In this document: piece by piece, positions 34,401 to 46,027 of the stretch | Layout of the letters: each line of letters opens with the position of its first letter | Position numbering within the stretch: position 1 is the stretch's first letter | Made by a program: the position numbers and the translations under genes | Assembly (NCBI GenBank): GCA_033296885.1 | Contig: MU863928.1 | Span: forward strand, 1 to 64,000 | Length of the DNA: 64,000 nucleotides | From: Triangularia verruculosa | Lineage: Eukaryota > Ascomycota > Sordariomycetes > Sordariales > Podosporaceae | Direction: 5' to 3' | The notes under the pieces: model-generated | Told to the model about the DNA's origin: nothing | Database searches by the model: none | Seen by the model: only the letters and a program-made list of their open reading frames with translations

Positions 34401-34879
34401 AAGCCGTCCCTGAACCGTATCTTCGGGCCACTCGTCGAGGTCGTTGGACAGGGATCAGCGTGGGCGGGGCACCCTCGTGGATCCATTGGCACAGAGTTCT
34501 CCATGCGGGACAAGGCTCCGCTTGGTCTTCGGTACTGCTGACATCCCTGTCCTCAGTTTGCTTATCCTCTACCACCCTCCCCCAAAAGAAGGGCGCCGCC
34601 TCGTTCTTTTCTTCTTCATAGCCTCGAGGCGCTCACACCTATTCTGTCTTCGATTTACTATCTTGCCGTGTATACCTATACACCTATACCATCGACTGCA
34701 CCCACCACTCTGCAGCTGGGCTGGCTTTGGTTGCCGCGATCCCCAGCCTCACGGACGAGCCGATGTGTCGATAGCGATAGGCCCCAACCAACACGAGTTT
34801 CAGGGCCTTTGACCGCGAATTCGAGAAGACATAGTGCTAGCAAAGAACGCGTTTTGCCAATTGGCAACCGCTAGACAAA
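31493..34879. other. 3.4-kb gene-poor interval
   Basis: This interval separates the myristoylated-protein gene and the PLC gene, both on plus. It contains a (GA)n run at about 31835-31853 and several T-rich tracts near 31960. An ATG-initiated frame at 34208-34621 (137 aa) has no recognisable content and is probably PLC leader or promoter sequence. Nothing else is supported. Confidence 0.5.
31835..31853. repeat. (GA)n microsatellite
   Basis: A simple GA repeat about 340 nt after the stop codon of the 28038-31492 gene. Confidence 0.85.
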
Positions 34880-37461
34880 ATGTTCTGCATACGGGTAAGT
34901 TGTACTATTTCTTTTGCTTGGTACACCGTTGGAGATAGACCGTTGGGAAATGTTACCACTCAGGCGGGAGGCTAATGCATGGCTTGGGCGAAACAGTTCG
35001 GGCGAGATGAGCCCAGAAAGAAGGGCAAGGGAAACTTTATTCGCAGAATGACAACCATTCGACGCGGTGCTCCCAGCCAGGGAAGATCAGTCATGCAACA
35101 AGTTGCCTTTATGTCGGCTGGCTTGGGAGGAAACGTGCGCCCGCATTTCACCTGCCATGATTCCATCAGACGACATATCTTGTACATCTACAACATTGTG
35201 CGAGGAACCGACAAAACGCTTTCACGGGAAAAGTTCGAGGCCTTCCTCAAAGGAACACAGGGCGCCTGTTACGTTGAACCGTTGATGCAGGAATCGTATT
35301 CATTCCAGGATTTTTTCTGGATCTGGAGCCAAAACGAGTCGGCATGGTCTGCCGTGAAGAGGACAGAGGAATTAGACACCTCAAAACCCATCAGCAACTA
35401 CTTCATAAGCAGCAGTCACAACACATATCTGGATGGGAATCAGCTCTCGTCAAACAGCACTGCCGATGCCTATCGTACCGTTCTCAGCAGCGGTTGCCGG
35501 TGTATAGAAATCGACGTCTGGAACAATCCCAACTCCCGTAGTGCCTCTCGGAACCCTTCCAAGTCACCACAAATAGAACATCGCCGCCAATTGACATCAA
35601 ACTCAATTCCACGAATCGCCGCCGAAAAGCTCGACGCTCTCATGAGCAGACACAGCCGCAGCACCAGCGTCCCCCAAAGCGCTTTGTCAAGCCTCGAGTC
35701 TAAGCACAGCCGAAGCCCAAGTGCAGCTCAAACCACCTTCTCAACCCTGGAGACACGGGAAAGCTCCACCACTCTCGACCCGAAAGACCTCACTGGAAGC
35801 CGATCACGGGCGTCATCCCGCTCCAAGGAGGATAGGTTCAACGGCGAGCCCGTCGTCCACCACCACGGCACCATGACCTCCATCATCAGCTTCCGCGAAG
35901 TCTGCGTAGCCGTGCGCGAAACCGCGTTCGAGAAAAACCCTCTACCGATCATTGTGTCCCTGGAAGTGGGCGCTGATAAGGAACATCAAGAAATGATGGC
36001 CCAGATCATGAAGGAAGAGTGGGACGGCCTCCTCCTCGACAAGCCCTTTGATCACATTTGCCAGTACACACAACAACCAAAACTGAATGAGCTCTACAAC
36101 AAGATTCTCATCAAAGTAAAACGCATATCCGACAAGCAAGTGGAAGACGAAATTGAGCGCGGGAGAAAATTGGGCATCAGCTCTATCCGAGCCAAGCCCC
36201 CCATCACCGAGGCCCTGGCCAAACTCGCCATCTACACCCACAGCGAGCACTTTGACGACCACCAATCCCTCTCCTCCCGTACGCCCTCTCACATCTTCAG
36301 TCTCAGCGAAGACTGCTTCCACGCCCTGGCTCACGACGCGGCCAAAATTCGCACTTTGCTCTCCCACAACCGCGACTTCTTCATGAGGATCTACCCCAAG
36401 GGCCTCCGTGTAGACAGCAGCAACCCCGACCCTTCTTTCCACTGGAGAAGAGGAGTCCAAATGGTGGCCATGAACTGGCAGTGCACCGACGAAGGCATGA
36501 TGATCAACGACGCCATGTTCGCCAACACGCACGGCTGGGTTCTGAAGCCCCCCGGGTTGCTCAGCGACGAGAATGTGGACGTTGAGGACATCCCCAGACG
36601 AACCTTGGATTTACGAATCACAGTGTTGGCGGGGCAGGCAATTCCCCTACCGAGGGACAGGAGGCAGCTTGGCGGGGTGGGTGTAATGGGAGACAAGAAG
36701 TTTAGACCGATGGTGAAGGTTGAGCTTCATGTGGAGAAGCAGAAGGGTGTCAACCAGGATTTGGTCAGGGAGACGGTGGTGGCGGAGACGGACAATCCTG
36801 ATTGGGGGTATAGCAGTCGGTCGTTGGATTTCTTCGAGGTGAAGGATGTTATCGAGGACTTGAGTTTCGTGAGGTAAGCTCTTTCGATCTCTTTTCTTGC
36901 TTTTTCTTTTGTCAGAGGCCGGGAGGACAGAGGCAGATAACTTTGCTGCGGGCTTCCGTAATGGCCGTCGTTGCACTTATTGAAGCCGGGCACGGAAGAA
37001 TTAGATCGGGATTGTGCAGCCGCGATGAGACCACAACTCCCGGGAGAGGCTGGCGGAACGGGCAGCGGCAAAATGAACGGCAGACAGACGTTCGGAAGAA
37101 AAGAAAAGATTTTTTCTTCCTGACCGCCTCGTCGTGATGCTGCGCAACAGACAAACGGCCTACCGCTTGTCCTGTCCCTTCCCCTTCTTCCGTTCCGGTG
37201 CCGGCCCTGACCGCTTCTTGTCTACCTTTGCTGTTTGTGTGTTGTTTACAAGATCACTAACAAAAATACGCGTACAGATTCAAAGTCGAAGACAGCTCCG
37301 CCATGCGCGACAACCTCACGGCATGGGCCTGCATCCGCCTCGACCGCCTCCAGACCGGCTACCGGTGCATTGACCTCCTCTCCAAAACCCGCCGTAAGAC
37401 GGAGCACGCGAAGCTGCTGGTCAAGGTTGAGAAGGTCTTCCGGGCGGAGACGCCGGCATGA
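34880..37461 (+). CDS. Phosphoinositide-specific phospholipase C
   Basis: Best model: 34880-34894, 34997-36873 and 37278-37461, giving 691 aa. Exon 1 is only ATG TTC TGC ATA CGG. I prefer it because its ATG has A at -3 and the intron has GTAAGT, GCTAATG and AACAG signals. The alternative start is ATG 34979, in the same frame. The X box begins near 133, with catalytic His146 in SSSHNTYL and GCRCIEIDVWNN. The second His is in HHHGT (residue 295), after a Ser/Arg-rich insertion of about 110 residues. The Y box carries HIFSLSED, FFMRIYPKGLRVDSSN and MVAMNWQ with MFANTHGWVLKPPG. A C2 domain follows and is finished in exon 3 (FKVED, WACIRLDRLQTGYRCIDL). The enzyme hydrolyses PIP2 to IP3 and diacylglycerol. 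The last intron is 404 nt, unusually long here. Confidence 0.94.
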
Positions 37462-40400
37462 TCCTCTCATTTCCCAATGTATGGCAACCAACCAGGAAAC
37501 ATGTGTCCCCAGACAGGGCACTTCCCCAGTTCACCGAGGAAAAGGCTCAACCGACCTGAGCCGAATCATGCTTCCAAGGAGGTCGAGATGGGGGCCCGTT
37601 TCGTTGTCCATCCATCGCTAAACATCATTCGAAGCGATGTTAGAGCCACACTCAGGGGTGACAAACGACCACTCCTTCTTTGTCTCTTTTTTCATTATCT
37701 CTTCTCATTTTATTTTGGGCATATTTTATTATTTTTCTGCCATATTTTTTGACATATCATCACTTTATCAGCAAAGCGAGCGAGGGCAAAGCATGGATAC
37801 CATGGCGCATATATATACTTCGGATTGCAATGGGGGCAAGATATCCCAGTCATCAATTCTTTTAGGTGGGGAGGGATTTTCTCTTCTCTTCTCAGTTTTG
37901 TTCTTTTTTTCTTCTCTCTTCTCTCATCAGTGAAGCGAGCGGTTCTACGCAGATACATTTGGTTGTCATTTTCTTTTCCCTGAGCTTACCACCATTTGTC
38001 TTGGTCAGAAAAAGCTGGAGGGATGGTTTTTATTTGGCGATGGTGTTGGTGTTTGGGGAGTACCTATTTTGGACTGTTTGGTATATGGGATGAATCACAA
38101 TGGGTTGGATGCGAATAAAGGTTCGGAGGAAAAGTGCGGATAGGATACCCTCAAAGTTACAGTCCTTTTTTGGGCTTTTTTAGTCTTTATTTATTTTTTT
38201 GCAAGATAGGGCAGACTGGAATTGCATATGGCCAGGCGTCATGTTCACGTCTTGAAATTGGCGGTTACTCCTTTTTGCCTGTGTGCCCTGTGAGTTGATT
38301 GTTCTTGGGTGATATCAAATACGCAGTGTATCTGTCATGTCAAATCGATACACGAGTTGAGCGTGTATGTGTCCTTTGTGTGTGCGGTGTTCAAGTCTAG
38401 TGGTGTGGTCCCAGTGAGGCAAAAAAAGCGCGCGGGCAGCATGCAGACATTGTACGCATCAACATGTCGTGAAATCAACAAACTACCATTCTCTAAGCTC
38501 TGTGTGTCACTTCCTCGACCGCCTCATGGTTCTGTGATTTTGCCCCCCCAGTGCCCCCGGTGCTCCGAAGGAGAGATATTCTGGGGGGCGTTTCAGGAGC
38601 GGGTTGATGCAATCAAGCATGTTCCCGCTGCAGATAATGTTCAGCCGGAAGCAAGTCGGCTGGCGGAGGTTTCAAGTAGTGAAGAATATGGCCGGCGGTG
38701 AGGAAGCCCGGGGAGGCCAAGCAAGGGATGTTTTGACGATCATTTGGTAGAGCTGATAAAGGGTGGAAGACAAGGCACAACGGGAGCAGGGAGCGTTCCA
38801 GAAGCTCTCATTCGTTCCCGGCAGTCTGGTTCATGTTACCTTCGTCTTTGCAACTCACTGGTTGACAATGACGACTGTGTAACCACCTCTGCATATCATT
38901 AGCGTGCAGTACCCGAAGGCCCCCTGTGATGCCCTCGTGGCGCCGTTTCGTGGGTTGTTTTTCAGTGTGCGGGAGGAGTTTCCGGTTCTCGGGGGTAGTT
39001 ACTTGTGTGTGACCCGAAAGAAAAGGTAGTTGATATAAACGGCGGACGACGGGAAGCAGAGCGCCAGAGAATGTTCCTTTCCTGAAGGGGTCTCGGAGTT
39101 TCGGTCTTGATATCGTTTGCCCACGTACATTGATAATTGCACAACCCCGTTTGCAAGTGATATATCATTTTTTGACATCTTGTTGCTGGGACGAGGCAGG
39201 GTAGTCAAGTGGCAGCTGAGGCACGTCGCAAGCCAACTGGTAAGTATCGAAGTCAAGATCCCGCGGAATAGCGGTGCCCCCACGGGAAACATGCCGGATA
39301 GTTGCGTAGAATGCCGGGAGGAGAATCAGGCTTGCTACTGTAAGTCATTCCCGCCGGTTCTGCTCGAGAAGCAATATATCAGGCCATAAATTTTCTTTGA
39401 TGATATTTGACGCATGGCGCACGACTGGGTAACAAACGCAGGCTTCCGTTCTGAGGTTGTCTGACGGCAGTTATGATGGAACAGTGATACAAAGTTCGAG
39501 TCTCTTTGGCAGTACGGCCAGTGTGGCACATTTCGGGAAATACCTGGCACAAGACAAAGATCAACCTCGAACATGGACTTGGTCAGTGGGGGTTTGCGTG
39601 GATTATTCCCTCAGAAAAAGAAACCCACTGAGGTCCTGAGCATGGAACAAATACTCCGCTGGTAATTCTCAAAGTAGAGTAGCTCCTCTGCAGCCAAGAG
39701 CAATGTTGAGAGGGTTTTGGTCAAGATGAAATCGATCTCACAGATGGCATTTCGCAGCTCATCAGGGATGCGGTGCCGAGATCGTGATGATTTGCAGCGT
39801 TTGGGATCCCTGGGATCCCAGCAATTGATTGGTGGCTTGCAGATCCGGTTGTTCTCCTGTACAAGTCGTCGTGCCGCTATTGGCCAGCATGTCTCACCCA
39901 GCCAGAAGTGCAACAGGGGGCAGGTAGAGACGCTGATGATACCTCAGTCTCGTGACGGCTTCTCTTGTCTTGACTGGCTGGAATGCGCGAATCACAAGCG
40001 GCAGTCGAGCTCCAGAGCAAGTTAAAGGAAGCAGGAGAGGAGACGGTGGGCCATGGAATCTGTCCGAGCGCTAAGTTGGAACTTGAAAGGGCAAGAGCAG
40101 CTCAAACGGCGAGGCACGGAACCGCAATATGACCACTCACCATGGTCTGTCTGCTTGCCCTGTCCGGTCAAACATGACGAAAACGGAGGCAAGAACGAAC
40201 AGCGGGTCTGAAGGAACGAATGTGGTACAGACGGAAACCAACGGCCGACTGCCGACTGCTCACCGAACTTAGCTTTAACTCGTCGGATCATTCTCAAACG
40301 GCTGTCGACGGGAGGAGGCATGCCAACGAACGACACACAAAACCAAATCAGAGCTATCACAACCCTTATGCTTTCTACAGCTGCCACCCGCGGCTTCTTG

Positions 40401-41354
40401 CAGGTCTTTCGCGATCAGGCACTTGCAAGCCTGAAAATTCAACCTGCAAACAGCCAGCCACTAGACAAGCGGTCCCGATTCTGTTACAGAGACACCACGA
40501 GCAACTACGATGGAAGTCCGTTTTCTAGGATTGGGCCGTAGTTGGCTCGTCTTGGGTTCTCAGAGTCGGCCAGGGTCACGTCCCCTGTTCTGCGTGCGTT
40601 GTGATGAGAAGAGAGTTGACCCTTTGACTCGTGGGTAAGAGGTTAAGGGTAGCTAGCTGGTGGCTGAACCGGCAGCATCCGTGACAACGGCCGAGAGTTT
40701 GGAGCTCAGGGTTTGACACTTTCTCCCCTTGCTACCCGCCGATTTGTGGGGCCCCTCCAGACCATCTCCCTTTTTCTTCCCCTCTCCTATCCTTTGTTTG
40801 TCCTAGATCAAGATGTCACTTTTGATTCCCGCCCCTCCATGGGACAGAGAGATCCACCACTGGCTCCCGTCTGAAAAGGCAAGGCAACCCAACTGGAACA
40901 CCACCACACTATCTGCAAGTGCCCGTCCTCTTCCAGCGGAAAGTCACCGACGATCAGACGACGGGATACAGTTGTGTCCCTGGATAGCCTTGAATCTAAA
41001 AATTTGGCAACAATCGTCAGAGATAGCAGAGTCGCCTTCCTTGTCCCTGGTTACGTTTGTTTGACTCCAGCCCTCGAGCTTGTGACGTTGACGCCATCCA
41101 GAGCACAAATATAAATACTTAACATTCCTCTCCTCGTTCTGTTCTTTGCAGCCCAAGCCCAACAGCAAGATCAAGTCCTCGCTTCTCAAGTTTGCCACAA
41201 ATCTAAACCCTGAGCTTAAACTTGCTCAACTGCCATACGCTCCCTCATTCTTGAAGTCCTCATCTTCAACAACACACATTCAACAGAGTCCACAGCCTCT
41301 CCGAATACCGGACCAACAAACCCAAACTCATTCACATTTCAGACGACTTTCAAC
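37462..41354. other. 3.9-kb gene-poor interval
   Basis: No convincing gene. T-rich sequence follows the PLC stop (37670-37760, 37870-37930). Short frames such as 38309-38701 start from non-ATG codons and have no recognisable domain. A short Cys-rich frame at 39291-39389 was considered and not called. The 3' end contains the promoter and leader of the 57-aa gene. Confidence 0.5.
41110..41117 (+). promoter_or_regulatory. TATA-like box upstream of the 57-aa gene
   Basis: TATAAATA lies about 240 nt before ATG 41355. A TGACGT half-site of the ATF/CREB type lies 22 nt further upstream (41083-41088). C/T-rich leader-like sequence follows. The spacing implies a 5' leader of about 200 nt. Function is inferred from position and consensus only. 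Confidence 0.4.
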
Positions 41355-41590
41355 ATGTCCATCACCAGCAGCCAGGCTCCAGTCTGCCAGACTGTCACTC
41401 AACCATCAGACACCACCGACCATGGACTGGTAAGAGGACCTGGTTACAAGCCAAGCTACCTGGAATAAACCAATGTCTAACCTCTTCCTAGTTTCCCGGC
41501 GTCCGTTGCCCTACATGTGCGTCCAGGGGCATTGAGAATTGGGTCATCGAGGGGCGAGCATGCGGAATTTGTGGAACGCCATGCTTGTGA
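41355..41590 (+). CDS. 57-aa two-exon protein with paired CxxC knuckles
   Basis: Exons 41355-41429 (25 codons) and 41492-41590 (32 codons plus TGA) are joined at phase 0. The 62-nt intron has donor GTAAGA, a branch-like GTCTAACC and acceptor TTCCTAG. The protein starts MSITSSQAPVCQTV and ends with CPTC-x14-CGIC-x3-C-Leu. The spacing C-x2-C-x14-C-x2-C suggests a small zinc ribbon or knuckle in the last 28 residues; the first half is polar. The family is not recognised and no function is assigned. Support comes from intact splice signals, a good ATG context (AACATG), a TATA-like box upstream and the regular Cys spacing created across the spliced frame. It stands alone between long non-coding spaces, so it could also be a lineage-restricted small protein. 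Confidence 0.7.
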
Positions 41591-44093
41591 ACCACTCACA
41601 GTTCAGGACCATTGGGACATGGGGGTCTAAGGTTAATCTGGGTTGCGGTTCTGATACCTTCATGTGATGGCTTTGGGGTGGCATCTTATTGGCGTTGCTT
41701 AGTTTCTCTTGGGGCATGGTAGATGGGAGGGAAGAAAAGTTAATATGGTTCGGAAAATTGCCACACATAATATTATTCAATTAATGATACCCTTTATACT
41801 TGAGCCTCGAACATCATGAGTGATGGTCAGAATGCACTTGCGCTTCATTGCGGCACAGTGTATCTTGGTCAACTTGTGAGCATCTCACGTTTCGTCGACA
41901 CGCACATCACTCCCCTCGAATTCAGAGCCAACTGCCGGCCGGATTTCGCCGAGGCGAACACAATATGTCCTCCCGACAGTCTGGTTGCACGGAACGAGAC
42001 GAGGAACAGCGGCGCCTGTCACGGTCCCATCCATATTGCAGGGACAGGTAATCAGAGACATGCATATACAAAGCAAGCTGAGGACCGCTGGCAATTATTT
42101 CCGAGCCAGAAGAGTGTTTCTCTGCATTGCGATGTGCAACGTTTCGAGGCTGCAGTGCTGAATGGTGGTGGCCGGTGTTTGGTGTGGTCTCACATTCTGG
42201 GTGATCACCTCACACGATCCCTTCTCCCCATGCCAACCTCAAAACTCTACTTTTGTCTTTCTATATTGTTGATGTCGATGTCGTGCCAGTCCCCGCCGTC
42301 ACAGTCACTCTGTCTTTGCAGGGTTCGGGTACCGCAAGCCGCCATGACAGTGTGGATTGTCTTTCTCTGCGCCGGGGGGGAATAACTGCCGGTCCGCTGA
42401 GCAACTGGAAGATGCTCCACACCCAACCCACAACCCAGCTTATCTAATCAGACCCGCAAAATTCAACGTCCTCAAAAGCCCATCCACCAAATCTTTTCTC
42501 TGCCTCTGGATTCTTGATCTCTGCAACACAACACAACACGACCACAAACAACAGCACAACATCTGCCCGTAATGCCGCCGATGTTGATCGCCGACCAACT
42601 GCAGTGATCTCTCGATCTCCAGTTTACAAAAACCAAAAAAAAACCTACACTTGATCAGCAGCAGCTGTTCGTTTCACAAACACTAGTGACAAAAGTCACA
42701 ACAGCTTCTTCTGCCCCCCAAACGGTAGGTCTGGATCTGCCGCCCGCCGCCAGTCCCATCGACAAAATTTTTCTTTGCCTTTCTTTTCCTTTCCTCATTT
42801 TGTCCGTCCTCGACAAAATGACTTGACAATTACATCATTCTTATCATGGGTACGTCTCAAACCAAAACCATCCCAATATCTCTCTGGTCATCACTCGTCT
42901 CGTTTTTTTTTTTTTTTTTTGCTTCGTTGTTGTTGTCTCTTCACCATGATGAGAGTAATTTGCGATTGATACCAACTAGGTGGCTCACTTTCGCCGGTGC
43001 GGCTATACCTGTCGGACAAATGATAGTCATTTCTTACATATTCTGAATTTGTTGAGACAACAACAACAGAAGAACAAAAAAAAAAACGAGACGTTGTTTT
43101 TGACTGACTGCTTGTTTTCAAAACCAACCAAACTCTGTTCACCCTAGGCTAACAAAACGAAGTACTCGGTTTTTTTCTTTAGTGATCGCTACTTTTGTAA
43201 CCCTCGAAACCCTTCCCGTTAGGTAAGCGCCTTTGCCCTTTGTCAACGAAGTGGGATTGGTCGCTCAAAGCTCGGAAGAAAGCGAAAAAAGTTTTCTTGC
43301 GGGCATCAAGTCTTCACTTGGCAGGCGTTTGTTTTGTTCACACACTCGATGAGTCCCTGTTGGGTTAAATTGTTCTTCGATAGCCTACAATGTTGTATAT
43401 TCATGGTGTTACAGCAGCGGTTATTTGTCTGTCTTTGGCGTCGACGAACATTGCAGTCCTCGAATCTTTTTGAGGAAAAGATTGGAGCTTGTTGTGATCC
43501 CAAACCCGAAGATAGGCACATAACTGCTGCTCAAGACCGCGAATTTTGAGTGTCAAATCCACATTCCAGGTCTTCCGAGTGTCTTTGTGAAATTTTGCCT
43601 CAGCTGTTCATGCCGTTTTTGCTCCAAAGTGCCACCTTGTTGTCATCGCCCATCAATGCTGTGTCGTTGCAGGCTCTTGGGGGCCACCTATCTACTCCAT
43701 ACGCCTTCAACTCCTAAAATGATATGCCAGCATTACCATCACAGGCTCTTGGTCGCTCTTTAACGGCGGTGAAAGCAATAGACTTCCAAGCATACGTGTC
43801 ACTTGCTGTCACATTCCAACACAAATCTCGTCATGAGAACATCACTTCCATTCTCGTCTATCTACACCCCATTTTCTCTTTCTTTTTCGTCTCCGCCAAC
43901 ATGTATTCCCTCACTAATACCTTATTCTGTTGCCATATCATGCCACGTACAAGCAAGGGGGTCCACAAACTTGCTGTTTGTAACCGCAATAATGACCTAT
44001 ATGACCTGGAACATGTACCTCCTCCATCTGTGATAATGCAAATACCTTAAACCTAAACATCGTGACGGTGGTGTACAGAGAATCCGAGGAAGA
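41591..44093. other. 2.5-kb gene-poor interval
   Basis: No supported gene. Sequence from about 42440 to 42840 is A/C-rich and then C/T-rich, like a fungal 5' leader. It runs into ATGG|GTACGT at 42846 and further splice-like signals near 42978, 43182 and 43225, but no joined frame codes for anything recognisable. A 19-nt T run lies at 42902-42920. Confidence 0.45.
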
Positions 44094-46027
44094 TTAAAAT
44101 GTCAGAAAAAGAGCTTGCAGGAGAACAAACCCAAGGGCAGCCGAGAGGATCAGAAGGGAGGGACCGTCCTGCGCCGCTTTTGCTGCCGTCACTTGTGCTG
44201 GACCGGCACCCCAAATCGACGGCGGGATTGCAGGCACCGGCGTGACACCACTATCGTTTGCTGGTCCGGCTCCATCACTGCCGCCGTTGGGTGCGACTGC
44301 GCTGGCATTGTCCGGAGGATCTCCATATGCGCCCGCTCCTCCGGATAGTTGGTTGTCTTGTTGGGAATCAGGGACAGCAATTGTTACTGTGTAGAATGAC
44401 GTTGTTGCCTCGTCTGCGACTTGTTGCTGCAACCCCGCGCCCTTGGCTCCAAAGTATGCAACTGTATTTGGAGAATTGTACGCTGGAGGAGCAAACGGAA
44501 CTGCTGCCAATGGAGCCGGAGCCGGAGCCGGCGGCCTCGGAGGTGGTGGTGAAGGGGCTGGCGCAGCAACTGTCTGGGTAATCGTGACATAAACTGGAGG
44601 TGGCGGAGGTGGTGGTGGCGGAGGCGGAGGAGGGGGAGGGCAGGGAGGTGGTGCAGGCGCAGCTTGGGCTGCGGCATACTGTGAACCACCGCCTCCGTTT
44701 CCATTACCAGCTGGGCAGCTCGTTGGGACGATAGCCAGTGGGCTCGGCGTACCGAGGATGAACACAGTCTCGACCAATGGGCCTTGTAAAGCAGGTTGGG
44801 GAGGAGGGCATGCACCATTTCCGTTCCCGTTGCCGTTTCCGTTGTTCGAGCCAGCAGGACATGGTGGTGATCCACCTCCGCCACTGCCAGAACCGCCATT
44901 TCCATATCCTCCTACTGGTGACTGTTGAGCTGAGCTCAGACAGACCGTCGTTGTTTCGACAACGGTAAGTGTTTGGCCATTGCCGCCGCCAGGAGGTCCG
45001 TATGCCGCAGGTCCAGCACCTCCGTTCCCAGATCCAGCACCATAGGCTCCATTACCATTTCCAGCACCAGCACCATACGATCCGGCACCAGTGCCACCAG
45101 CATTCGCACCTTGACCGCCGCCGTAAACATAGGAGCCTGCACCCGAGCCTAATCCGCCACCAGCTTGGGGAACGGTAACAGTCTGTGTCATTGTGACAAC
45201 CCGAGGAGGAGATGCGTTGCCTCCACCATTCCCTCCTGGTGGGCAAGGTACAGGAGCCGGAGGGCCGCTTGTGACAAAGGGACCAGGTGGGTTGGGAGGT
45301 GAAGGCGGGCCGCTTGAGACAAAGGGGCCTGGACGATTGCCGGCAACATTGTTGGGCGCATAGTCGTCAATGACATGAGTCTTGTCAGAGTTGGTGCCGA
45401 CACCAGATAGCAACTTCTCCGCATGTACCCTGGGGTTGGGGGAGCTTGAGGTGGTGGCAGCCTTTCCATCATCATAGTACAGGTTGATGTTCAGGTCGAT
45501 TGGAGGCTGACTGCTAGCCAGACTCTCCGAAGGCGTGTTGGTTGAATGCAACTTGGCTTCGTTGTCCCATATGCCCTGGTCTCCAGAGCCAACAACACCG
45601 TTTTGGTCCGCATAAAGATCGGCATTGAGTTGTATTGGAGAATGGTGGTTGATGAGGGCATTGGCGTCCGTGTTGTCATTGTTCACCAGGTCTTGAACCG
45701 TAGTGGTGACCGAGGAACGAATGCATTGCCCGCTGACAGCCTTGATAGCAGGTGAATACTCTACAGCGTTGCAGTTGGTGAAGACACATTGGATAAGATT
45801 CTGTGAAAAGACTGGTTAGCGGGTTGGAGGTGGGCTTCACTGGCTCGACAGAGACGTACCTGTAGATCCTGCTCTCGCTGACAGATGCATTGTATGTCGG
45901 CGCAATTCGCACTCCGAAGGATGGGCTGCAGACAGGACTGGGCACACGGCGGCAGCGATCCGTCGTCTTGTTGGGCTGAAGAAATAGATGAGAATAGCGT
46001 TGAACTCCAAAGCACCGCGGACTTCAT
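44094..46027 (-). CDS. CFEM-domain protein, probably GPI-anchored, Gly/Pro-rich
   Basis: Two exons on minus, 46027-45860 and 45800-44094, give 624 aa with a 59-nt phase-0 intron. The ATG at 46027 is chosen; the frame extends upstream only from a TTG. A signal peptide (MKSAVLWSSTLFSSISSA) precedes a CFEM domain with eight Cys at 28, 32, 42, 47, 49, 61, 66 and 82. Asp44, in the C-x-D-x-x-C-x-C position, is the haem-ligand position of characterised CFEM proteins. The rest is low complexity: Asn/Asp-rich, then TQTVTVPQ-type Thr segments, long Gly/Asn/Tyr stretches and a polyPro run of about 15 residues. The end, PSLLILSAALGFVLLQALFLTF, is a hydrophobic C-terminus typical of a GPI attachment signal. 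CFEM proteins act at the fungal surface in haem-iron uptake, wall structure or host interaction; which applies here is not visible. Confidence 0.88.

Noticed and set aside
34208..34621. 137-aa plus-strand frame before the PLC gene
   Set aside because: No motif, an equally long antisense frame, and position in the likely PLC promoter or leader.
34979..34996. ATG 34979 as the PLC start
   Set aside because: Possible, but an out-of-frame ATG sits 4 nt before it and its context is weaker; the 15-nt first exon at 34880 has better start and splice signals. Kept as an alternative in the PLC entry.
39291..39389. Short Cys-rich frame MPDSCVECREENQACY with a donor-like GTAAGT
   Set aside because: The C-x2-C start is suggestive, but splicing to the next good acceptor ends after seven more residues and reading through gives no further pattern.
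42846..43046. 66-aa unspliced frame ending WLTFAGAAIPVGQM...
   Set aside because: The hydrophobic end resembles small mitochondrial subunits at first sight, but the frame passes through a 19-nt T run and the splice signals at ATGG|GTACGT put the end in another frame.
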